A DNA stretch of 64,000 nt, from NCBI GenBank assembly GCA_902547925.1, contig CACCQD010000003.1:29884-93883 (forward strand). The letters are read 5' to 3'. Source of the DNA: an uncultured SAR116 cluster alpha proteobacterium (GTDB lineage Bacteria > Pseudomonadota > Alphaproteobacteria > Puniceispirillales > Puniceispirillaceae). Below, in pieces: positions 48,872 through 57,937 of the stretch. A program made the translations under genes and the position numbers. The number at the start of each line of letters is the position of its first letter. Within the stretch, counting starts at the first letter, position 1. A model generated the notes under the pieces. That model did not search any database, was not told the origin of the DNA, and was given only the letters and a program-made list of their open reading frames with translations.

Positions 48872-48990
48872 TTCGAATCCCTTCACCCGCTCTAAACGCC
48901 GGTAAAAACGGCGACAGATCATCTATATATTTCAATTAGATACAAGCATTTGAATGTGTTTGTAACTGTGAGAAGTAGGTCAAAATCCTC
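48872..48990 (+). repeat. tRNA-Gly 3'-end copy with flank (att-like repeat, inverted mate at 54442-54573)
   Basis: Starts with TTCGAATCCCTTCACCCGC, the T-loop-to-acceptor end of the tRNA-Gly at 54551-54625. It continues through CGGTAAAAACGGCGACAG and AAGCATTTGAATGTGTTT with few mismatches to the tRNA's downstream flank. The encoded CCA of the tRNA is CTA here. This copy lacks 12 bases relative to the mate, between short AGGTCAAA repeats, which removes a putative integrase ATG. It runs straight into the integrase relic. Confidence 0.85.
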
Positions 48991-49832
48991 CCCACACTTA
49001 CCGCAAAGATGATGTCTTTTACTACTGCCGCAGAATTCCAAAAGATCTTCTGAGCCGGTACTACGAGACTCGCATTGTTATGTCTTTGCGAACAAAAAGT
49101 AGCAAAGCAGTTAGACGATCAGCTGCTGCGATAACTAGTTGACTTGATGACTACTGGATGTCCCTCCGTATCGCTGATTTGCAAATCCCATCGATCATTT
49201 GCGGGACAGATCACCACGATAGACACGTAGCAATTACGCTGTCTGAGGCGTTAGAGAAATACCACGCGCTTCGAGGCATTGGAAAAGATGAACTGTTCTT
49301 TCGTGCCTCATCGCGCTTTGTGAAATATGAGATTGAGGAGTTAGGTGATCGGAATGTTGCTGACTATTCATCGCTGGACGCGGCTACATATAGAGACCGG
49401 TTGTTTGATCGTGGTCTCTCATCAAGCAGCGTCAAACGAACCTTTTCCTCAATACGCTCTATTGTGAACTTTGCCATCAGAGAGAACGGGCTGAACTGTC
49501 CCAACGCTTTCTCCAATGCCTTAATCCCCGACAAAGATGACCAAACACGTCGGATCCCAATACCCACTGATTATCTGAAGAAAATACAATCTGAGTGTGT
49601 AAAGCTTGATGATGAAGTGAGGTGGCTAATCGCACTAATTAGCGACAGCGGTATGCGCTTAGCTGAAGCAGCTGGACTTTCGAAAACAGACCTTGTTCTC
49701 AAATGCGATTACCCGCACATCGATTTGAAACCGCATAAATGGCGGCAACTGAAAACCAAAAACAGAAAAAGGAAAATACCACTTGTTGGCAACAGTCTAT
49801 GAGCGACAAAGTGTATTTTGGATAAGGCTTAG
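48975..49832 (+). pseudogene. decayed tyrosine recombinase (phage/island integrase)
   Basis: One frame reads YRKDDVFYYCRRIPKDLLSR and VMSLRTKS, typical of tRNA-associated integrase N-termini, then TGA at 49140. It continues from LDDYWMSLR at 49143 through a SAM-like core-binding domain (HALRGIGKDELFF) to the catalytic-domain start SDSGMRLAEAAGL with the first active-site Arg. TGA at 49800 and TAG at 49830 cut it before the HxxR and Tyr residues. The longest intact piece is 49158-49802 (214 codons). The start codon region is also deleted. It cannot be an active recombinase. Confidence 0.88.
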
Positions 49833-50082
49833 GTGCGCATGGGGGACCATTAGTGCGATTTACAAAAACTTAAAGGTCGCTGGTTAAACTAATCGACATC
49901 TGAAATTACAGCAGCTAATCATTATTCTCTTTTTGCCTTTGTTTGGTTGTCGTTAATAACCTTTTTCTTCCGGAGACGGACAAAATTTTGTAGCGTATCA
50001 TTTGATGATTTTGATTTTAAAAACTAGATGTATTAGAATAAACGTAAAAAAGTGAGACACTTGCAGGGTTGGTAAATAGTAA

Positions 50083-52221
50083 ATGGAACTAACCATCGAA
50101 CAGACACTGCAACGCGGTATCGAAGCTCATCAGAAAGGAAATCTCAGAGAAGCCGAGAAGCTTTATAAAACTATACTGCGCTCCAGGCCAAAGCATCCTC
50201 AAGCCAACCATAATCTAGGTTTGATAGCAGTTTTGTTAAACAAAAATGAAGATGCTCTTGCTTTGCTAAAAAATGCAATAGACGAAAGTCCACGGAATGA
50301 GCAGTTCTGGATAAATTATGTCAACACACTATTAAAACTCAAGCGTTTCACGCAGGCACAAAAAGCAATATTGAGTGTTAAAAAGAATAGTATTGTCTCA
50401 AAGGAGTCTGCGACACAGTGGATTCAGTTGAAAAAAGTAGCTGATGGAATAGAACCTTCCCAATTTGACATTTCAGATTTATTGAGTTTTTTCAACACTG
50501 GGCAATTTGAATCCGCTGAAAAACTAGCGTTGTCTATGACAAAAAAGTACCCAGAGCATCAGCTTGCCTGGAAGGTCCTGGGTGCAGTGATGAAACGAAC
50601 AGGCCGGCTAAAAGAGTCTCTGATACCCAATGAAAAAGCCGTTGAATTGTCCCCTGGAGATGCCGAGGCCCACACAAATTTAGGTATTACTCTTCAAGAA
50701 TTAGGACGGCTTCAGGTTGCCGTCGCGAGTTATGAGCGGGCGATAGAACTGAAATCAAAATCCGCAAAAACACACAATAATTTAGGCGTTATCAAAAAAC
50801 AATTGGGTGAAACAGAGGTAGCAGAGGCAAACTACCGACGAGCGATAGAGTTGCAGCCTACTTATGCTGAAGCGCACAACAATCTCGGTGTAATTTATCG
50901 AGAACAAGGACAGGTAGAGGCAGCCGAGACAAGTTATCGGCGAGCGGTAGAGTTGCAACCAAATTACGCTGAAGCGCATAACAATCTTGGTATAACTCTG
51001 CATGAAATGGGTAGGTTACACGATGCAGAGACGAGCCTAAAGCAGGCCGTGTCGCTCAAATCTAAATATGCAAATGCACATCTTAATTTAAGCAGAGTTT
51101 TAAGAGAATTGGGTGACGTAGACGCCGCGTTTGTGAGTTGCAAAAATGCAATTTCGTCGCGAGAAAGTTTACCAGAGGCTCATCAGTGTCTGGGAAATTT
51201 GTTCAGGCAGATTGGTAATTTAGCGGACGCTAAATCCTGTTTTGAAAAGGCCATACTTTTACAGCCTGATTATGCAGGTGCTTATGACGATTTGGGTGTT
51301 GCTCTTCAGGAGATGAGTCTGACTGAGGAAGCTGAGGAATGCTATAGACAATATGCGTTACTTGAACCGGTTCACGCCCCAAAAATGATCAGCAAAGCAG
51401 GGATATTTTATGAGCAAGGAAAATATGAAAAGGCCCTAGAACTTTTTGATAGTTATAACACCCATTATAGTCGATTGCATTCACTAGAATGTTTGTTCTC
51501 ACTTGGAAAAACTGATGATATTTATCAGCGCCTGGAGGAAACGGCCGATTTGGACGCTCACAATCTGGGAGTAGCAGCATTCGTTTCATTTATGCAGGGA
51601 ACGCAGAAAAAAGCTTTTCAAAATAAATTCTGCAGTGACTCGCTTAACTATTTATATTTCTCAAACATCTCAAAACATGTGAGAAATGCAAAATCTTTTG
51701 TCACAAAAGTTATCGAGGATTTGGATGCTGTTCCAAAAGTATGGCAACCAAAGGCGCAATCGGTTCGAGGGGGGTTTCAAACATCGAGTAATTTATTTAA
51801 TTTTCCAAAAGAAAACGTCATTGCCTTAAAGACAATCATTTATGATGAAATCGACATGTACCGCAAAAAATTTAGGGGACACGACTGCACATTTATAAAC
51901 GATTGGCCGGATCAAAAAAAAATAAGGGGATGGCACGTTGTGCTTAGAGAACAAGGCTACAATACAATGCACATACACCAAGACGGTTGGTTAAGCGGTG
52001 TCATCTATTTAAAAGTCGTTCCTTCATTGGATAAAGATGAAGGAGCTATAAAATTCAGCCTTGGTAATCCAAAATTCCCCGACATCGTTGCGCCTGCAGT
52101 AATTCACAATCCAAGTATGGGTGACATAGTTCTTTTTCCATCATCGCTGTATCACGAGACGATCCCCTTTTCGACAAACGATGAGCGAATCATCGTCTCG
52201 TTCGATTTGATACCTAGATAG
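50083..52221 (+). CDS. TPR-repeat protein fused to a 2OG-Fe(II) oxygenase domain
   Basis: 712 residues. TPRs fill residues about 5-470; several are near-identical (consensus YAEAHNNLGV). The C-terminal 95 residues form a 2-oxoglutarate/Fe(II) hydroxylase-type domain with TMHIHQDGWLSGVIYLK (H630, H632, D634), a distal His in SLYHETIPF (about 691) and Arg in NDERIIVSFD (about 702). It is related to the free-standing oxygenase at 19083-19775. TPRs probably hold a protein substrate; the hydroxylated target is unknown. The gene stands alone, AT-rich, between the integrase relic and a reverse periplasmic protein gene. Confidence 0.87.
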   Translation: MELTIEQTLQRGIEAHQKGNLREAEKLYKTILRSRPKHPQANHNLGLIAVLLNKNEDALALLKNAIDESPRNEQFWINYVNTLLKLKRFTQAQKAILSVKKNSIVSKESATQWIQLKKVADGIEPSQFDISDLLSFFNTGQFESAEKLALSMTKKYPEHQLAWKVLGAVMKRTGRLKESLIPNEKAVELSPGDAEAHTNLGITLQELGRLQVAVASYERAIELKSKSAKTHNNLGVIKKQLGETEVAEANYRRAIELQPTYAEAHNNLGVIYREQGQVEAAETSYRRAVELQPNYAEAHNNLGITLHEMGRLHDAETSLKQAVSLKSKYANAHLNLSRVLRELGDVDAAFVSCKNAISSRESLPEAHQCLGNLFRQIGNLADAKSCFEKAILLQPDYAGAYDDLGVALQEMSLTEEAEECYRQYALLEPVHAPKMISKAGIFYEQGKYEKALELFDSYNTHYSRLHSLECLFSLGKTDDIYQRLEETADLDAHNLGVAAFVSFMQGTQKKAFQNKFCSDSLNYLYFSNISKHVRNAKSFVTKVIEDLDAVPKVWQPKAQSVRGGFQTSSNLFNFPKENVIALKTIIYDEIDMYRKKFRGHDCTFINDWPDQKKIRGWHVVLREQGYNTMHIHQDGWLSGVIYLKVVPSLDKDEGAIKFSLGNPKFPDIVAPAVIHNPSMGDIVLFPSSLYHETIPFSTNDERIIVSFDLIPR
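50650..51360 (+). repeat. tandem 102-bp TPR-coding repeats
   Basis: Successive 34-codon units encode TPRs of the form AEAHNNLGV...AETSYRRAIELQP. The units around 50818-51020 are alike at the DNA level as well as in protein, which suggests recent duplication and potential for length change. Confidence 0.7.
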
Positions 52222-52490
52222 ATTCAAAAAGTATCAGGTTAAGGTCAAATAAAAAGTCACAGCGCACAAAAGTACTGGGCTACCTCACTGGATGTGTAAC
52301 CCCAAACTAACAGGCGACCAAAACCATCCAACTTTAACGGCAATTCCTGAAATGACGGCGCAGCAAGATAGACTGTTTCTTATCCACCTTAAAGGAGCGG
52401 TGAATGGATATTAGAGTGTCAACGAATTTGAACGACGCAACAGCAGTCAACTCCCCAAAAAACTTGGATGGGACGCTGCCTGCATTCAAC

Positions 52491-54200
52491 TCACTTCCCC
52501 TCAAATTTGAAGGTCACTGCATCGGTCAAGCCACCTGACGCGTATAGACTTTGCATTTCCATTAAGCCAACCGGGTTTTGAGCCGTTGCGGACGCTGTAA
52601 AGCTACTCTTGCCGTTGAGAAAACCGCTGATCGCAGCCTTCAACTGCTCAGCTTGCTCAGGATACTGACCGAGAACCATATCAATCTGCATTCCACTCGT
52701 ATTCACCAACTGGTCTGTGTCAGGGGCTTTTGCAAGCGCTGTGTCTGCGAGGTTTTCATCCGCATATTCCAGCTTTATCGAAGCCATTTTCAGGTCCTCA
52801 GACATCTCGCTCCAGAGACTCATGAGCTCGAAGAAATCAGTTAGCTGGCTAGCCTTGCTGAGTTTTGCGATATCAAGACCTACGAGGCCCAAAGCAATCT
52901 TTACTTTTGCAAAACCTTCTGCACCGAAATCTATTTCCGTATCGAATGTGCCTTTTGCGGTGTCAAAGTCAACAGCATTGGACAGGGATAGAACAAAATC
53001 CTCAGCACCAGTAATGTCACGTATTGTGCGAGCTGTTGAGCGGTCCATCTCACTAATGAGGGTTAAGGGTATCCTGAGACCGTCAATTGATGTCTTGCCC
53101 TTAACCATGATTCCATTCTCGATAGCTACTTCGCTGAGGCTGAAGTCTTTAATACCAATCTCATCCCCGGCATTATTGAAAGACGCATCCCTAATCCCGA
53201 TGTCGGTCATTCCATAAAGCCGCGCGGCGTTTTCAGTTATGGATGTCTCCGACGTGAAATCAACGCTTAGATCAAGCCCCTTGAAATACGCCTCGCCAAC
53301 CTGTGTTGTAACTTCGTCATTGGCGCTAACAAAATCCAACCCTTTGAGACTAAATTCCTTGATGACACTATCTGCGATCTCAATGCTGCCATTTGCCAGC
53401 TCAGCTGATACGCCTTCATCTGGAACTTTGAATTTTAAGCCTTCAATAGTGACATCACTGATACCAAAGACTTGTGCCAGTTGGTCCGCAGTAGGTGACT
53501 GCGTAATCAATGCATCGAAAAGGTCGACAAACCGAACGGCGGACATATTGAATTTCGCAAGATCGCCGTTGAAGGCCTTTCCATTCATTACGCCAAGCTT
53601 ATCTTCCAGAGATCCGGAAACAGAGAGGGTCTCCACAATGCCGTCTTTTACACCGGAAATTTGTATCTGGCCAGTTGCGGTTAATGCTTCGCGCCCCTCA
53701 CGGTCAACGCCCTTAAGCGACATATCCGAAAGTGCAAATTCCCCTATCGAAAGGCTGTTCAGCGATGCGATGGCCCCTGCTGGATCGGCCTTTGTAGCTT
53801 CGATGAAGGTCTTCAACGCAGCGATGTCAGCGTCCCCTAGAGCGAGGTTACTGGCACCATATGTTACCTTGTCACCTGCGGCTGCATAAGACCCCTTGAT
53901 GCCAATGAGTTCGGCGCGCTTGATGGTGATGTCATCACCTGCGATAACGAGTGCCTCAGCCGTCAGAAGAGGAGTTCCTTTAACCTTTAGGGCTAAGTTT
54001 GAGACGGTCGCAGCATTTGCGAGCATATCTGCCTTAACTTCACCAAAAGTAAAGTCGGAGTTTGGAACTCCAGCCTCTATTTCTTTCTCAATCGTGGCAA
54101 CGGCATCTTCCGCAGCGGATTGCGCACTGCTGGATAGAAATACGTATCCGCCGCCTAGCGCAGCAATGGCTAAAACGCCACCGACTATTATTTTTTTCAT
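52491..54200 (-). CDS. secreted/periplasmic protein of unknown function (repeat-rich, DUF945/AsmA-like character)
   Basis: 569 residues from the ATG at 54200, which has GGAG 8 bases upstream; the frame is open to 54266. The N-terminus MKKIIVGGVLAIAALGGGYV is a signal anchor, followed by an acidic, Ala/Ser/Leu-rich body with recurring phrases such as LSIGEFALSDMSLKGVD, ISDVTIEGLKF and IGIRDASF, suggesting a repetitive beta-strand scaffold. I cannot assign a family with confidence. It lies between the TPR-oxygenase and tRNA-Gly inside the scarred integration site. Its composition is closer to core genes than that of the TPR gene. Confidence 0.75.
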   Translation of the reverse strand: MKKIIVGGVLAIAALGGGYVFLSSSAQSAAEDAVATIEKEIEAGVPNSDFTFGEVKADMLANAATVSNLALKVKGTPLLTAEALVIAGDDITIKRAELIGIKGSYAAAGDKVTYGASNLALGDADIAALKTFIEATKADPAGAIASLNSLSIGEFALSDMSLKGVDREGREALTATGQIQISGVKDGIVETLSVSGSLEDKLGVMNGKAFNGDLAKFNMSAVRFVDLFDALITQSPTADQLAQVFGISDVTIEGLKFKVPDEGVSAELANGSIEIADSVIKEFSLKGLDFVSANDEVTTQVGEAYFKGLDLSVDFTSETSITENAARLYGMTDIGIRDASFNNAGDEIGIKDFSLSEVAIENGIMVKGKTSIDGLRIPLTLISEMDRSTARTIRDITGAEDFVLSLSNAVDFDTAKGTFDTEIDFGAEGFAKVKIALGLVGLDIAKLSKASQLTDFFELMSLWSEMSEDLKMASIKLEYADENLADTALAKAPDTDQLVNTSGMQIDMVLGQYPEQAEQLKAAISGFLNGKSSFTASATAQNPVGLMEMQSLYASGGLTDAVTFKFEGK

Positions 54201-54441
54201 AATAGTTACTCCAAATCTAAAGATTAACCCCCCGATTTTGGGACCAAAATTGGAGATTGCAAACAAATTACATGATAGTTTGTAGTTTTATGAAGCTTGG
54301 CGCCCCTGAGTCTGGCGACCAAATATAGATGCTTGATAACCTAAAATTGATGGTTCAACTAGCATGAGGATTAGCCAAAAACTCCAAAAAACTGGGTGTC
54401 GTTTGGTTTCTCTCACCGTTCGCTATCTTCGGAATCAAGGG

Positions 54442-54573
54442 TGAGGATTTTGACCTACCATTTGACCTGCTTCTCACAGTTATAAACACATTCAAATGCT
54501 TGTATCCTATTGAAATATATCGATGATCTGTCGCCGTTTTTACCGGCGTTTGGAGCGGGTGAAGGGATTCGAA
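54442..54573 (-). repeat. downstream flank and 3' end of tRNA-Gly (att-like repeat, inverted mate at 48872-48990)
   Basis: Read on the reverse strand, the T-loop and acceptor of tRNA-Gly run into the same roughly 100-base flank found at 48872-48990. It keeps ATGGTAGGTCAAAATCCTC at its end, the likely first codons of an integrase, but the frame stops at once (CCTTGA). So an integrase once began here too and has been lost. Confidence 0.83.
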
Positions 54574-54625
54574 CCCTCGACCCCAACCTTGGCAAGGTTG
54601 TGCTCTACCACTGAGCTACACCCGC
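54551..54625 (-). tRNA. tRNA-Gly (anticodon GCC), CCA encoded
   Basis: Reverse strand: acceptor GCGGGTG pairs with CACCCGC, D arm TAGCTCAGTGGTAGAGC, anticodon loop CTTGCCAAG with GCC, T arm GGGTTCGAATCCC, discriminator T and encoded CCA. All stems pair. Its 3' end points into the accessory region and is duplicated in inverted orientation at 48872, as expected for an integration target. Confidence 0.96.
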
Positions 54626-54918
54626 ACGCACCGAGGTGCTATAAGCATCTGTTTTTGGTAACAAAATTACCTCTAACCTAACCAAAATGGGTTGGTTCTG
54701 AGGGTACTATTTCCCCATCGCCCATCAAACTAGGTAGGACAAATATGCCGAAACGTAATCACGTTCTAAAACCAACACATATAAATCGCGAACCGCTGAG
54801 GTTTTTATAATCCAAGCATTGCCTGCTTGCAAGTGGCAAATGAGCCCGCTTTTGAGAGATGCGCTTGCTTCTGTAATAACCCCAGTTTCTTCTCGTGATT
54901 TCTGACGTGAAGATGGAC

Positions 54919-56055
54919 TTACACTTCTGTCCCAAGGGCGTCTTTCAATGCAGCGACGATCACATCTTGTGAATCCGCCTCCAAATAGGGGTGCATTGGC
55001 AATGCCATGACGCATTTGCTCAGCCTGTCTGTGGTGTGCAGACCTTCACCAGCAACCGGAAAATCCCGATAGGGTGGCTGGCAATGCATAGGCACCGGAT
55101 AATAGATCGCGGTGGGGACGCCGGCAGCCTGCATTTTGCTGCAGACGGCATCACGATCAACGTCAGCTGGAAGCTTGATGGTATATTGGGCCCAGCTGGA
55201 TGATGCGCCAGCGGCAAGCTGCGGTGTCTCAGCGCTGTTGCCAATTTTATCGTGATATCTGTCAGCCACCTGTTGGCGCAGCGCCAGCTCTTCGGCAAAA
55301 ATATCCAGCTTGGCATCAAGAACCACCGCTTGCATCGTATCAAGCCGTCCGGTCATGCCAATTCTGACATTCTGATATTTGTCCTTGCCCATGCCATGAA
55401 TCCGGCACGACCGGATTATTTCGGCGATGTCATCATCATCAGTAAAGACAGCCCCACCATCGCCGTAACAGCCAAGCGGCTTTGCCGGGAAAAAGCTGGT
55501 GCAGGTCACATGCGCAAGCGTACCAACCTTGCGATGATTCAAGGAGGCGCCAAAACTCTGCGCAGCATCGTCGATGAGCCATAGATTGTTCGCCGCCGCA
55601 AAGCGCATCAATGCCTCGTAATCGGCGGGTTGGCCAAAAAGGCCGATGCCGATGATGCCAACTATTTCAACGCCCGCATCTCTGGCCGCCGTGCAGGCGT
55701 CATCGAGCTGAGTGGGTTCAATGTTGAAGGTTACCGGGTCAACTTCGGCGAACACCGGAACAGCGCCCATGATTGGCATGACCTCGGCGCTTGCTGCGAA
55801 GGTGAAAGAGGGCACGATGACGCCCTGCCCCGGCTTTAGGCCAAGTCCATGCAACGCAAGTAGCAACGCATCCGTTCCAGAGGAGCACGAGATATTGTGT
55901 TTGGCGCCAGACCATTCAACAAGCCGTTCCTCCAACGCTGTGATTTCTGGCCCCATGATATAGGCACCATGGTCCAGAACAGCAGCAAGACCGGAATCGA
56001 TCTTGTCACGAATGCGGGCTTGCTGGGATTTCAGGTCAATGAAGGCAATGCTCAT
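54919..56055 (-). CDS. DegT/DnrJ/EryC1 family sugar aminotransferase
   Basis: PLP enzyme that aminates keto nucleotide sugars. The 378-residue product has SCSSGTDALLLALHGL, IDDAAQSFGAS and the PLP lysine in FFPAKPLGCYGDGGA. Relatives such as WbpE/WlbC and PglE make amino sugars for LPS or protein glycans. It overlaps the upstream oxidoreductase by 4 bases, the pair resembling the dehydrogenase/aminotransferase couples that make 3-amino sugars. Exact sugar not determinable here. Confidence 0.92.
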   Translation of the reverse strand: MSIAFIDLKSQQARIRDKIDSGLAAVLDHGAYIMGPEITALEERLVEWSGAKHNISCSSGTDALLLALHGLGLKPGQGVIVPSFTFAASAEVMPIMGAVPVFAEVDPVTFNIEPTQLDDACTAARDAGVEIVGIIGIGLFGQPADYEALMRFAAANNLWLIDDAAQSFGASLNHRKVGTLAHVTCTSFFPAKPLGCYGDGGAVFTDDDDIAEIIRSCRIHGMGKDKYQNVRIGMTGRLDTMQAVVLDAKLDIFAEELALRQQVADRYHDKIGNSAETPQLAAGASSSWAQYTIKLPADVDRDAVCSKMQAAGVPTAIYYPVPMHCQPPYRDFPVAGEGLHTTDRLSKCVMALPMHPYLEADSQDVIVAALKDALGTEV

Positions 56056-57053
56056 TCAGCTGGTCCTATTGGGGGGTGGGTCGTTGCGGTTTTTCCCATA
56101 TCAAGCAATGCTGCCTGCATGGCTTCCAAAGTGCGTTGCACGGCCAACGCCTCGTCAATATTGCTGGGAACCGGTTTGCCGGTAAGACAGATATCGACGA
56201 AAGCGCGCATCTGATCTTTGAGTGGTTCTGCCTCAGCGACCGGAAGCGCCACTGGACTAGCGCGCTCGATGATGAAGCTCTCATTGTCGGGGCGGATGTG
56301 ATCCTGAAACAGCACCAGCTTTTCAGGCCAGGGCTTGGTGTCGTCAAAAACAAGTGATCCTGTCGTGCCACTGACGGTGAAACGATGTTCCTTATAGGGA
56401 GACATCCAAGAGGTGTGCATGGTCGCAGAGATGCCGCCGGCAAAACCTAGCGTTGTCGCCAATGTATCAACGATGTCGGGGGTGACATGGCTGGCACCGG
56501 CGCAACTGACCTTCGTCGGCTCGGATCCGGTCAGCGCCTGGATGAGAGAGAGGTCATGTGGACACAGATCAAAAAGGACAGATTCGGTGTTGCGGATTCG
56601 TCCCATGGCAAGCCGGTTTGCTTGAATATGGCGCAATGTCCCAATGGCGCCGACGCGAACCTGTGCTTGCAGCTCGATGAAAGCGGCGTGATAGCGGATC
56701 AGGTGGCCAACCATCACCTGCCGGTCATTCTTTTCGGCGGCAGCGGCGATTTTCTGGGCACCGATGAGGGTCAGTGCCAGTGGCTTTTCGACGAATACAT
56801 GCTTACCGGCATTTAGAATGCGGATGGCGAGATCGACATGGCTTGGCGCTGAGGTGGCAAGAACGATGCCGGTGATATCCGTATCCTCAAGCAACGCGTC
56901 AATGGCTTTGGCGGTAACGGCAAACTGGGTGGCAAATTCCTCGGCTTTGGCCTGCGTTTTGTCCGAAACGGCAGCCAACGCCCCCATCTGCGCCAGATTG
57001 CGTGCCAGATTGCGACCCCACATGCCGCAGCCGATTAAACCTATATGTGACAT
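56052..57053 (-). CDS. Gfo/Idh/MocA family oxidoreductase (nucleotide-sugar type)
   Basis: NAD(P)-dependent sugar dehydrogenase. The 333-residue product starts MSHIGLIGCGMWGRNLARN with the Rossmann motif and has the family EKP motif (HVFVEKPLAL), followed by GHLIRYHAAF. Coupled to the DegT aminotransferase by a 4-base overlap, it resembles WlbA/WbpB, which oxidise C3 of UDP-GlcNAcA before amination. That substrate is inferred. Confidence 0.9.
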   Translation of the reverse strand: MSHIGLIGCGMWGRNLARNLAQMGALAAVSDKTQAKAEEFATQFAVTAKAIDALLEDTDITGIVLATSAPSHVDLAIRILNAGKHVFVEKPLALTLIGAQKIAAAAEKNDRQVMVGHLIRYHAAFIELQAQVRVGAIGTLRHIQANRLAMGRIRNTESVLFDLCPHDLSLIQALTGSEPTKVSCAGASHVTPDIVDTLATTLGFAGGISATMHTSWMSPYKEHRFTVSGTTGSLVFDDTKPWPEKLVLFQDHIRPDNESFIIERASPVALPVAEAEPLKDQMRAFVDICLTGKPVPSNIDEALAVQRTLEAMQAALLDMGKTATTHPPIGPAE

Positions 57054-57201
57054 GCGGTACCGCGTTGTTCTTTGCTGACATGGGTGTACGGCGACACCGG
57101 ATTTGCGTCAATAGTTGCATTTTGTAACATTCTGTTGAGGATGGGAGGCAGCGCTAATAAGCCACTGCCTTTTTGAATCTGGCAAAATTAAGGGACTAAA
57201 G

Positions 57202-57720
57202 ATGGACGCCTCTTCCGCTTTCAAAGACAGCCTGCCAACAACACCCGAGTCGCTGATCGAAAAACTCGACTCTCTCGATATTGCGTTTACCGCACACCAC
57301 CATCCGCCATTGCGAACAGTCGAGGATTCAAAAGAGTACCGCGACAACATGCCGGGTATGCATGTAAAGAACCTCTATCTTCGTGATAAGAAAAAGCGCA
57401 ATTATCTGATTGTTGCCGAGGAGGATCGTATGATTGATCTCAAATCGCTGCACTCCACTATCGGCTCAGACCGGCTGTCCTTTGGCAGTGCCGACCGGTT
57501 GTTTGAGATGCTCGGTGTACGCCCGGGCGCAGTGAGCCCGTTTACCCTGATCAATGATACGGAACATCGGGTAAGTCTCTCGATAGATGCTGAGCTGATG
57601 ACAGCGGGCAGTCTCTATTTTCACCCTTTGGTCAATGATATGACGTTGGGGGTGACACCTGAGGGGCTGTCGCGATTCCTCGCGGATACGGGGCATCAGC
57701 CGCAGCTAATCAATTTCTAA
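57202..57720 (+). CDS. YbaK/ProX-type aminoacyl-tRNA editing protein
   Basis: Free-standing editing domain that deacylates mischarged tRNA-Pro (alanyl or cysteinyl). The 172-residue product has HHHPPLRTVEDS, MPGMHVKNLYLRDKKKRN with the conserved Lys-Asn region and VRPGAVSPFTLIND, diagnostic of the PrdX/ProXp-ala branch. Stand-alone gene, divergent from the oxidoreductase. A 217-base gap with no gene follows. Confidence 0.92.
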   Translation: MDASSAFKDSLPTTPESLIEKLDSLDIAFTAHHHPPLRTVEDSKEYRDNMPGMHVKNLYLRDKKKRNYLIVAEEDRMIDLKSLHSTIGSDRLSFGSADRLFEMLGVRPGAVSPFTLINDTEHRVSLSIDAELMTAGSLYFHPLVNDMTLGVTPEGLSRFLADTGHQPQLINF

Positions 57721-57937
57721 GCGCCAAATTGTGGTGAGTGGAATTCGTGGTTGAAACAGATATCCATTGGATGGCTGGCCGACATTTCTTTGTCGCCTGA
57801 CAACCCTTGTTTCGCCAGTGTGGGCACCTAAATCTAGGGCATGGTATCTGCCAGCGAAGCGCTTTATATGGCCGTTAATATGTCAGACCTGTAGAGCGGT
57901 GAAAAGATTTCGCTGAAATTCAGATTTTGAGGGGAAA

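Noticed and set aside
49140-49802. TGA codons in the integrase read as Trp (genetic code change)
   Set aside because: Core genes in the window use TGG for Trp and TGA as stop; the first TGA is not at an expected Trp and a TAG follows, so ordinary decay explains it.
52404-52538. 44-codon frame after a good AAAGGAG site, starting MDIRVSTNLNDA
   Set aside because: Its second half overlaps the end of the reverse 52491-54200 gene and it shows no recognisable features; the ribosome site alone is not enough.
54725-55015. 96-codon reverse frame downstream of the DegT gene
   Set aside because: Overlaps the end of the aminotransferase in another frame, starts inside it and has no family features.
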